A stretch of DNA of 64,000 nucleotides from an uncultured Muribaculaceae bacterium (GTDB lineage Bacteria; Bacteroidota; Bacteroidia; Bacteroidales; Muribaculaceae). The DNA lies in contig CALUMX010000004.1 in NCBI GenBank assembly GCA_944321875.1, positions 1 through 64,000 on the forward strand, given 5' to 3'. Under the pieces are notes generated by a model. The model did no database searches. It was not told where the DNA came from and saw only the letters and a list, made by a program, of their open reading frames with translations. Position numbers and translations under genes: made by a program. This document shows positions 1 through 7,114 of this stretch, piece after piece (the stretch's first letter is position 1; each line of letters begins with the position of its first letter).

Positions 1-141
1 TCGAACTTTGCGCATGTACGTATAGGGCGAACTTTAAACATCGAATTTATTGATTGGCAACTTGCGGACATTCATATTTTATAATTGGTCTTTATGGTAA
101 GTTTTATGATAGAATCGGATGCTCCTGAATTTTAGATATTG

Positions 142-149
142 TATATTTG
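142..149 (+). promoter_or_regulatory. Candidate -7 box for the membrane-anchored regulator gene
   Basis: The octamer TATATTTG matches the Bacteroidota -7 consensus TAnnTTTG, 27 bases before the ATG at 176. No TTTG-like -33 element sits 19-21 bp upstream, so the assignment rests on one box only. The rest of bases 1-141 shows no gene and no clear repeat. Confidence 0.4.
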
Positions 150-175
150 CTATTGAATAACTGAATGCAAGTAAT

Positions 176-943
176 ATGAAACCAATAACGGCTCTTATTG
201 TTTTTTTCTCCTTGATGCTTCCGTCCTTAATTCTAAGCTATGGAAACTATACGACAACTAAGGAGTACATTATTGAGGATGTTAATCAAGCCTTGGCTCA
301 AACCATATTGTTAAAAAAATATGACCGGATTACAGCTGATACTCTCAAGGTATACCGGTCGAATTTGAAAATAGAACGATTGAGAGAAACGTCCTATTTG
401 TCAATGTGTACAGCGGAACCAAGTAAAATGTCCTTTTGCAGTGATACAATGTCTTACAAATATGGGACGGAAAGGTTGTATGTACGGGCATATCCGAATT
501 GTTCAAAAGCTGCAGTGTTTTACATGTCGGAGCAAACGGTTCCGGGTATCATGTTTTTAACCGCTATATTGTGGGGATTGTCGTCGGTGGTTTTCTTTCA
601 TAAAAAGAATCGAAAGGAATTGGCTGCCGGGTGTGACAGGCAGACTATGACTTTGGGCAACTTGTCTTTCTCAGAGCAACAGTCTTTATTCTTTGATGAT
701 AACGGAGATTCAATCTATTTTACTCCGATGCAATTGGCATTCATGAAAATATTGATGACAAGTGAATGCAAACGAGTACCTGTGGATGAAATATGTCATC
801 AACTTTGGCCGGGGAAGTATAACGCCCGGGAGTCGTTATATACTTTGGTCCGTAGGGTGAAACCCGTAGTAGAAAGCAGTAGCAATGTCCGGATTGTTGC
901 GGAAAAAGGAGGATATTATGCGCTTGTCGTAGGAAAAGGCTGA
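176..943 (+). CDS. Membrane-anchored winged-helix transcriptional regulator
   Basis: A 255-residue protein with a hydrophobic N-terminal segment (about 4-22), a region of about 100 residues with three cysteines (78, 88, 109), a second hydrophobic segment (about 123-141) followed by a basic HKKNRK stretch, and a C-terminal OmpR/PhoB-type winged-helix domain (about 175-252; the LVRRVKPVVE segment is the likely recognition helix, and the GGYY wing is visible). By the positive-inside rule the middle region should be periplasmic and the DNA-binding domain cytoplasmic. That is a one-component sensor with the reverse domain order of ToxR/CadC. The next gene, on the same strand, encodes an outer-membrane barrel and is the likely target (inference). 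There is no receiver domain or kinase. The domain call is solid; signal and regulon are unknown. Confidence 0.8.
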   Translation: MKPITALIVFFSLMLPSLILSYGNYTTTKEYIIEDVNQALAQTILLKKYDRITADTLKVYRSNLKIERLRETSYLSMCTAEPSKMSFCSDTMSYKYGTERLYVRAYPNCSKAAVFYMSEQTVPGIMFLTAILWGLSSVVFFHKKNRKELAAGCDRQTMTLGNLSFSEQQSLFFDDNGDSIYFTPMQLAFMKILMTSECKRVPVDEICHQLWPGKYNARESLYTLVRRVKPVVESSSNVRIVAEKGGYYALVVGKG

Positions 944-1016
944 TTGACAGCGTTTTGTTTGCGGAATGTCAGGATAATGTCAGTTGCTTGGTAGTTATAT
1001 TTCTTGTGCGGTAGCT

Positions 1017-1024
1017 TACTTTTG
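1017..1024 (+). promoter_or_regulatory. Candidate -7 box for the outer-membrane barrel gene
   Basis: TACTTTTG matches TAnnTTTG and lies 21 bases before the preferred ATG at 1046. The best upstream TTG-like element (CTTG at 987-990) is spaced about 26 bp, too far for a standard -33 box. That would fit a promoter needing an activator, such as the winged-helix protein encoded just upstream (inference). Confidence 0.4.
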
Positions 1025-1045
1025 CAAGAAAAGTTGCTACCTGTT

Positions 1046-3358
1046 ATGAGAAAATTTAGAACATTCTTTTTGTGGCTTTGCAGCCTGTTGTGTGCAGAGT
1101 CTGTTTGTGCTCAGCATGCAGTTTGGGGTGTTGTGAAGAATTTGAATGGAAAACCAGTCGCAGGTGCGGCTGTGACGGTAAGGTTACAGGCTGATTCCAC
1201 TGATTGTAAAGGAAGTGCGACAAATGGAAACGGGAAATTTGCCATAGAGGGACTTGTCGCCGGAGAGTATAGGATTGAAATCTCATTTTTAGGCTATACT
1301 GATTTTTGTCAGACGTTGATTCTGGACAAGAATTGTGATATAGGTGTGGTTTATTTGCAGGAAAAAGCGTTGGATTTGGAAGAAGTATCCGTTACGGCAA
1401 GCATGGTGAAAAGATTTGCCGATAAGAAAGAGTATAGATTAGCTGATAAGGAAAAGGAACAATACAGCAGTGTTTTGTCGGCGCTTGAAATTTTACCCAA
1501 AATTCAGGTCCTTGACCAAACTGTAACAGCGGTTGATGGTAAGGCGGTGAAGGTTCTAATAAATGGAATCCCGGCAACTCCTGCCGACTTGTCTGTAATG
1601 CCTTCAGAAAGTATTTCAAAAATAGATTACTATACACAGCCTCCTGTGCAATATTCCAATATGGGGTTAGGTGCGGTGATAAATATCGTAACGAAAGAAA
1701 AACAGAGGGGAGGAGTTGTTGGCATCAGTACACAAAATGCAATAACTACCGGATTTGGAAATAATGTTGTCAATCTTAAGTATAATTGGGGAAATTCGCA
1801 GATAGGAATAACCTACAATGTGAATTATCGGAGTTATGACAAGAGAGTGTTGGATGAAGAAATGAAGTATGCCGTAGGAGGAGTGGATTATGAGAAACGT
1901 AAGTGGGGTAAGCATAGCCCATATGCTTATGAGCAGCAGATGGCAGAAGTCAGTTTCAGCAATTCAAAGGCAGAGAACTATTTGTTTAGTGTAAAATTGG
2001 CTTTCCGTTCATTAAACCGAAGGCGTTCGTCAGTGCAGGATATTCTTTCCCGGGTTGATAAGGTGGAGATAAAGAAGACAGGGGAGAGTATGGATAAAGA
2101 TAAATACATAAGTCCGGTAATGGATATGTATTTCAGCAAAAACTTTGGAGTCCGTCATGGGTTTACAATGAACATTGTTGGTACCTATTACAATTCGGAC
2201 TATGACTATAAGTATGAAGAATTGACGGATGGTAAAACGGATTTTAGAACGGCAACAGTAATAAATACCAATAAGTATTCGTTTATTGGTGAGGTTTTAT
2301 ATCGCTATAAAATGAGAGCTGCCAATTTGTATGCCGGTTCCCGGTATATGTATAATAACAATGTCCAAAATCAGCATGTTGCCAACAATCGGATTGTTAC
2401 AAATGAAATCTATTCATATTTGGGGATTACTGGAATGCTTGCCGGAAAGTTTAATTACAGTATTAGTGCGGGAATGTGTAATCATATATTTACGACGATT
2501 GGGAATAAGAAATTTAAATTTCTATATTTTCGGCCTCAGGTAAAGCTGGGCTATTTTATAAATCAGGATTCGGAACTGATGTTTAATTATGAAGTGAATA
2601 CGGAAAATCCGTCAGTATCGTCATTGACTTATAATCCGTATTTCAAGGATTCGAATTATGTGTTTGTTGGCAATCCGGATTTAAAATCAGAAAATCATCA
2701 TGACTTCATGTTTTCGTATTTCAAGGGATTTAAGAAATTTGTGATGAATGCAGAATTGAAATATTCATTTATTAAAGAGGCCATAGCGCCGGTTTTTCAA
2801 TCAGACAATGCAAATGTTATTGAGACATTTGGCAATTTAGACAAAAGCCAGAATATGAAAGCCGATTTGTTTTTGCAGTATTATCCGTTGTCCAATAATA
2901 TGCTGCGGATGAGACTGTATGCGGAGATTTTTCATCAGAGGAATAAATGGGGTAACTCGGGATGGAGTCACACCGGTTATTCAATAATTCCGTCATTATT
3001 TTTTGTATATAAAAAATGGGGACTACAATTGCTTTATCAGACAGGCAAGAAGGTGCTTGACGGTCAAATCGTGAGGAGCATCCCAAACATGGCTTCCGTT
3101 GAGTTGTCTTACAAACCGATAAAGAATTTGTCTATTACAGGAGGAATAAGGTATCCGTTCTACGACGCATGGAAGCAAGTCTCATCGGTTGCAGGCACGA
3201 GCCTATTGCATCGGATAGAAGCAGAAAGAATTATGAACAATGCCAATATGGTTTATATAAATTTGGCATATAACATTTCATTTGGCAGGAATAGGCAGAT
3301 GGAGAAATTGAAAATAGAAAATGCAGATAAGGATACCGGAATACTTAACAGGTATTGA
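1046..3358 (+). CDS. Outer-membrane beta-barrel protein with carboxypeptidase-regulatory and TonB-plug domains
   Basis: From the ATG at 1046 the product is 770 residues. It starts with a signal peptide ending in ESVCAQ, which supports this start over an ATG at 1004 that adds 14 residues before the signal. Domains follow in order: a carboxypeptidase D regulatory-like beta-sandwich (about 25-105, GKPVAGAAVTV at its start), a TonB plug-like domain (about 120-215, ending MGLGAVINIVTKE), and a long region of alternating aromatic strands typical of the outer-membrane beta-barrel family 3 proteins of Bacteroidota. No SusD-like partner follows, so it is not a standard glycan-uptake pair. The upstream regulator gene ends 102 bp before this start. 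The substrate cannot be inferred; it may be a receptor, transporter or assembly barrel. Confidence 0.85.
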   Translation: MRKFRTFFLWLCSLLCAESVCAQHAVWGVVKNLNGKPVAGAAVTVRLQADSTDCKGSATNGNGKFAIEGLVAGEYRIEISFLGYTDFCQTLILDKNCDIGVVYLQEKALDLEEVSVTASMVKRFADKKEYRLADKEKEQYSSVLSALEILPKIQVLDQTVTAVDGKAVKVLINGIPATPADLSVMPSESISKIDYYTQPPVQYSNMGLGAVINIVTKEKQRGGVVGISTQNAITTGFGNNVVNLKYNWGNSQIGITYNVNYRSYDKRVLDEEMKYAVGGVDYEKRKWGKHSPYAYEQQMAEVSFSNSKAENYLFSVKLAFRSLNRRRSSVQDILSRVDKVEIKKTGESMDKDKYISPVMDMYFSKNFGVRHGFTMNIVGTYYNSDYDYKYEELTDGKTDFRTATVINTNKYSFIGEVLYRYKMRAANLYAGSRYMYNNNVQNQHVANNRIVTNEIYSYLGITGMLAGKFNYSISAGMCNHIFTTIGNKKFKFLYFRPQVKLGYFINQDSELMFNYEVNTENPSVSSLTYNPYFKDSNYVFVGNPDLKSENHHDFMFSYFKGFKKFVMNAELKYSFIKEAIAPVFQSDNANVIETFGNLDKSQNMKADLFLQYYPLSNNMLRMRLYAEIFHQRNKWGNSGWSHTGYSIIPSLFFVYKKWGLQLLYQTGKKVLDGQIVRSIPNMASVELSYKPIKNLSITGGIRYPFYDAWKQVSSVAGTSLLHRIEAERIMNNANMVYINLAYNISFGRNRQMEKLKIENADKDTGILNRY

Positions 3359-3381
3359 TGGGACGGATTGTTGGCTTTTAA

Positions 3382-3423
3382 AAACCGTGTCAGATGTCAA
3401 GCTATTGGCATCTGACACGGTTT
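3382..3423. terminator. Bidirectional terminator between the barrel and nitroreductase genes
   Basis: A perfect 15-bp inverted repeat (AAACCGTGTCAGATG and its complement) with a 12-nt loop lies between two convergent stop codons. It has A runs on the left arm and T runs on the right, as expected for termination in both directions. Confidence 0.85.
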
Positions 3424-3434
3424 GTGAGATTGTA

Positions 3435-4187
3435 TTATTCTGGAAGTTTGAATCCTGATTCAACCATGAAATCGTGAAGGACTTTGGAGAAATACTCGTT
3501 GTTGGCTTTGGTGTAGCGTACGTCTGTGAATACTTGTGCCAAATGGGTTTTCCCATTTTCTTCAACGAATTTTTTATTGATTTCCAGCTCTTCCTTTTCC
3601 TTGTGGAGTCGTTCGATGTCGGCTGTTGAATAATCGTGGTAGGTTTCCATGTGGATAACTGCCTCAACCGGGAGTCGCTCGCATTGGGGCGATTCTCCGT
3701 CAGGAATGCCGAGCGTCAAAGTGATGATGGGAACGACAAATTTGGGAAGATGCAATATTTTCGCTATTTGCGGGGCGTTGTAGTTGGTCGTTCCGAGGTG
3801 GCAGCATCCATAGCCGTTTAATTCTGCAATTGTGTTGAATTGGTGGGCATAGATTGACGCATCGATGGTTGCTGTCATAAACGATAGAAAGTTATCGTAA
3901 CCCGGTACGGCATTGCCGTATTCGCACCATTTGTTGAACCGGTTGAAATCGGCACAGAAGGTGATGACGACGGGAGCCTGCATCAATTGCGGCTGGTTGA
4001 AATGGCAGGGTGCGAGTTGTTGTTTGATTTCGTTGTCAGTAGTTATTATGGCACTGTAAAGTTGCATATTGCCGGTTGTCGGAGCACGCATGGCGTCCTC
4101 CAGCATTGACTTTACCTTGTCCATCGGGATAGCCTCGTTTTTGTACTTCCTGACGGTACGTCTGTTTTTAAAATATGACATGTCCAT
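3435..4187 (-). CDS. Nitroreductase family protein (FMN-dependent NAD(P)H oxidoreductase)
   Basis: A 250-residue flavoprotein of the nitroreductase fold. The N-terminal NRRTVRKY and the RAPTTGNMQ segments are the usual FMN phosphate/ribityl contacts, and the GYGCCHLGT segment with the later LTLGIPDGE is typical of the NfsA/Frp-like branch. The last 60 or so residues form a charged helix (HKEKEELEINKKF) and a tail containing DVRYTKANNEYFSKVL, as in other Bacteroidales members. Such enzymes reduce quinones, nitro compounds or flavins in the cytosol; the natural substrate is not evident. It is a single gene with its own consensus promoter and terminator. ATG at 4187 is used; a second ATG two codons on is equally possible. 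Confidence 0.9.
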   Translation of the reverse strand: MDMSYFKNRRTVRKYKNEAIPMDKVKSMLEDAMRAPTTGNMQLYSAIITTDNEIKQQLAPCHFNQPQLMQAPVVITFCADFNRFNKWCEYGNAVPGYDNFLSFMTATIDASIYAHQFNTIAELNGYGCCHLGTTNYNAPQIAKILHLPKFVVPIITLTLGIPDGESPQCERLPVEAVIHMETYHDYSTADIERLHKEKEELEINKKFVEENGKTHLAQVFTDVRYTKANNEYFSKVLHDFMVESGFKLPE

Positions 4188-4204
4188 TTTTTCAGTGTTT
4201 TATT

Positions 4205-4236
4205 CAAAGATAATGCAAATCGGAATCAAACGCAAA
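4205..4236 (-). promoter_or_regulatory. Promoter of the nitroreductase gene
   Basis: On the minus strand, TTTG (4236-4233) and TATCTTTG (4212-4205) are separated by exactly 20 bp, a perfect match to the Bacteroidota housekeeping promoter. The -7 box lies 17 bp before the start codon, so the leader would be very short. Confidence 0.8.
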
Positions 4237-4310
4237 ATCTGGCATTTGTTTTTAGTTAAATTTGAGGGAATATGACTGTCTTCCGGATAGGGGCTTTCTT
4301 TGCCGGGATG

Positions 4311-4324
4311 CCTTTGTACAAAGG
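4311..4324. repeat. 14-bp perfect palindrome upstream of nrdJ
   Basis: CCTTTGTACAAAGG reads identically on both strands. It lies about 75 bp upstream of the nitroreductase -33 box and 207 bp upstream of the nrdJ start. It has no T-run and no loop, so it looks like a dimeric-regulator operator rather than a terminator (inference). Confidence 0.5.
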
Positions 4325-4530
4325 ATTTTGAAGCGAAAATCATATGTGAAAATTAATGCCTGATTTTTCATTTTGGAAAACAATTTTGAGTACTAATTTC
4401 TATAATATGTTGGTAGTTAGTGATTTAAATTTTATTTTGGATAATTCTGTGTATTATATTTTGAGAATAGCTTTTTAATTCCGTTATTTGTAGAACGATT
4501 TAAAAGCAACTTATTAAAAATTACATTGAC

Positions 4531-7068
4531 GTGGAAAATTGCATCTATTCTTATGACGAAGCATTCGAAGCCTCCTCGAAATATTTTAAAGGGGATGAGC
4601 TGGCTGCCAGGGTTTGGGTCAACAAATATGCGCTGAAAGATTCTTTCGGTCACATATTCGAGAAGACCCCCGACGATATGCATCGCCGCCTGGCTCGGGA
4701 ATTGGCTCGTATTGAAAGTACGTACAATAATCCTATGACAGAGGATGAGATATTTGCTTTGTTGAAGGATTTCAAATATATTGTTCCTCAGGGTAGTCCG
4801 ATGGCTGGTATTGGTAACAATTATCAGGTCGGTTCGTTGTCGAACTGTTTTGTGATAGGCTTGGATGGAAGTCCGGACTCCTATGGCGGTATTATCAAGA
4901 TTGACGAAGAGCAAGTTCAACTGATGAAGCGGCGTGGTGGTGTCGGACATGACCTGTCGCACATCCGTCCGAAAGGTTCTCCTGTAAAGAATTCTGCTTT
5001 GACGTCAACCGGTCTGGTTCCGTTTATGGAGCGTTACTCCAATTCCACCAGAGAAGTGGCTCAGGACGGACGTCGCGGTGCGCTGATGCTGTCAGTAAGC
5101 ATTAAGCATCCGGATAGCGAGGCATTTATTGATGCCAAGATGACGGAAGGCCGTGTTACGGGTGCCAACGTTTCCGTACGAATTGATGATGACTTCATGA
5201 AAGCTGTCGAAGCTGGAACCGACTATGTTCAGCAGTATCCGATTGACAGCCACAACCCATGGGTGTCGAAGACAATCAATGCAACAGAATTGTGGAAGAA
5301 AATCGTGCACAATGCATGGCAAAGTGCTGAGCCGGGAGTGTTGTTCTGGGATACGATTATCCGTGAGTCAGTGCCGGACTGCTATGCCGATTTGGGATTC
5401 CGTACGATTTCTACTAACCCTTGTGGTGAGATTCCGTTGTGTCCGTACGATAGCTGCCGCTTGATTGCCATCAATCTCTACTCTTATGTAATTGACCCGT
5501 TCACGCCACAAGCGCGTTTCGATTTTGATTTGTTTGCTAAGCATGTAGGATACGCACAGCGTCTGATGGATGACATCATTGATCTTGAGATGGAGAAAAT
5601 CGACAAGATTATTGCTAAAATCGCGTCAGACCCGGAAACGGATGAGGTAAAGAATACCGAAGCTCATCTTTGGAATAAAATCCGCTCTAAAACGTTGGAA
5701 GGCCGCCGCACAGGTGTGGGAACAACCGGAGAAGGCGATATGATTGCTGCGATGGGTCTGTGCTATGGAACGGCAGAGGCGACAGAATTCTCTGTATCCG
5801 TCCATAAGGCTCTTGCTTTGGCAGCTTACCGCTCTTCTGTAAATATGGCAAAGGAGAGAGGTGCGTTTGCTGTGTTTGATGCAGAACGAGAGAAAAACAA
5901 TCCGTTTATCAACCGTATCAAGGATGCCGACCCTGAACTTTATGAGGATATGGTAAAATATGGTCGCCGCAACATTGCCTGCCTGACAATTGCTCCGACA
6001 GGAACGACGAGCCTTCTCACTCAGACGACTTCCGGTATTGAACCGGTGTTCATGCCAGTCTACAAGCGCCGTCGAAAAGTTAATCCTAACGACCCGAGCG
6101 TGAGAGTGGACTATGTGGATGAGACAGGCGATGCTTTTGAAGAATATATTGTATATCATCATAAGTTCCTTACTTGGATGGAGGTAAACGGCATCTCTAT
6201 TGATGACCATTGCACACAGGAGGAAATTGATGCTTTGGTAATGCAGTCGCCTTACTACAAGGCAACAGCCAATGACATCAACTGGCTTGAAAAGGTGAAA
6301 ATGCAGGGAGCTATCCAGAAATGGGTTGACCACTCCATCAGTGTGACCATCAATTTGCCTTCAGATGTCTCGGAGGATTTGATTAACGACCTCTATATGC
6401 AAGCATGGAAAGAAGGCTGTAAAGGTTGTACAGTCTATCGTGACGGCTCACGTTCCGGCGTATTGGTTGCAACACAGAAGGATAAGAAAAAAGCTCCGGC
6501 AACTCGCGAGAGCCGACCTCTTGTCTTGAAACGACCGATAGAACTGGAGGCAGATGTGGTGCGTTTCCAAAATAACAAGGAAAAATGGATTGCATTTGTC
6601 GGCTTGCTGGACGGCGCGCCTTATGAGATTTTCACCGGTCTTGCAGATGATGATGACGGTATCTTCTGTCCGAAGTCTGTCAATAAGGGTAAGATTATCA
6701 AGGCTGTGGATGAGTTTGGTAATAAGCGCTATGACTTCCAGTTCATCAACCGTCGTGGTTACAAGACAACGATTGAGGGCCTTTCAGACAAATTCAACCC
6801 TGAGTACTGGAATTATGCTAAACTGATTTCAGGAGTGCTTCGCTACGGCATGCCGATTGACCAGGTTATCAAATTGGTCGGCGGTCTGGAGCTGAACAGC
6901 GAGTCTATCAATACTTGGAAGATGGGTGTAGAGAGGGCATTGAAGAAATACTTGCCAAACGGAACGAAGGCAAGCGGTCAGACATGTCCTAACTGCGGTC
7001 AGGAAACGTTGATTTATCAGGAAGGATGCCTCATTTGCACTTCTTGTGGTACCTCACGTTGCGGATAG
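4531..7068 (+). CDS. nrdJ: Adenosylcobalamin-dependent (class II) ribonucleoside-diphosphate reductase
   Basis: An 845-residue cytosolic enzyme that makes deoxyribonucleotides using a B12-derived radical and therefore works with or without oxygen. The NPCGEIPL motif (296-303) carries the catalytic Asn296, thiyl-radical Cys298 and Glu300. Cys106 (in SLSNCFV) and Cys309 form the expected reducible pair. CKGCTVYRDGSR is the conserved C-terminal-lobe motif of this family. The C-terminus (TCPNCGQ then CLICTSCGTSRCG) supplies Cys pairs for re-reduction or zinc binding. The start is GTG at 4531, with no good Shine-Dalgarno site; the next in-frame ATG is far inside the conserved region. No nrdR or nrdAB neighbour is visible. 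malQ follows after 46 bp on the same strand. Confidence 0.96.
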   Translation: MENCIYSYDEAFEASSKYFKGDELAARVWVNKYALKDSFGHIFEKTPDDMHRRLARELARIESTYNNPMTEDEIFALLKDFKYIVPQGSPMAGIGNNYQVGSLSNCFVIGLDGSPDSYGGIIKIDEEQVQLMKRRGGVGHDLSHIRPKGSPVKNSALTSTGLVPFMERYSNSTREVAQDGRRGALMLSVSIKHPDSEAFIDAKMTEGRVTGANVSVRIDDDFMKAVEAGTDYVQQYPIDSHNPWVSKTINATELWKKIVHNAWQSAEPGVLFWDTIIRESVPDCYADLGFRTISTNPCGEIPLCPYDSCRLIAINLYSYVIDPFTPQARFDFDLFAKHVGYAQRLMDDIIDLEMEKIDKIIAKIASDPETDEVKNTEAHLWNKIRSKTLEGRRTGVGTTGEGDMIAAMGLCYGTAEATEFSVSVHKALALAAYRSSVNMAKERGAFAVFDAEREKNNPFINRIKDADPELYEDMVKYGRRNIACLTIAPTGTTSLLTQTTSGIEPVFMPVYKRRRKVNPNDPSVRVDYVDETGDAFEEYIVYHHKFLTWMEVNGISIDDHCTQEEIDALVMQSPYYKATANDINWLEKVKMQGAIQKWVDHSISVTINLPSDVSEDLINDLYMQAWKEGCKGCTVYRDGSRSGVLVATQKDKKKAPATRESRPLVLKRPIELEADVVRFQNNKEKWIAFVGLLDGAPYEIFTGLADDDDGIFCPKSVNKGKIIKAVDEFGNKRYDFQFINRRGYKTTIEGLSDKFNPEYWNYAKLISGVLRYGMPIDQVIKLVGGLELNSESINTWKMGVERALKKYLPNGTKASGQTCPNCGQETLIYQEGCLICTSCGTSRCG

Positions 7069-7114
7069 AAATAAAAGAAAAAATGATTCACTAATACTTT
7101 AATATTTAATCCAG

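Larger units (their letters stand above)
4188..4530. other. Divergent intergenic region between nitroreductase and nrdJ
   Basis: This 343-bp AT-rich region holds the nitroreductase promoter at its left end and a 14-bp perfect palindrome at 4311-4324. I looked for a cobalamin riboswitch (B12 box), since nrdJ uses adenosylcobalamin, and saw none. No strong TAnnTTTG box precedes nrdJ; TATATTTTG at 4455-4463 is the nearest, with one base too many. No ORF is evident. Confidence 0.5.

Noticed and set aside
4188-4530. Cobalamin riboswitch in front of nrdJ
   Set aside because: Looked for the B12 box and a long multi-stem leader; neither is visible.
5626-6333. 235-codon minus-strand frame opposite nrdJ
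   Set aside because: Antisense to conserved RNR motifs; no domain, no ribosome site.
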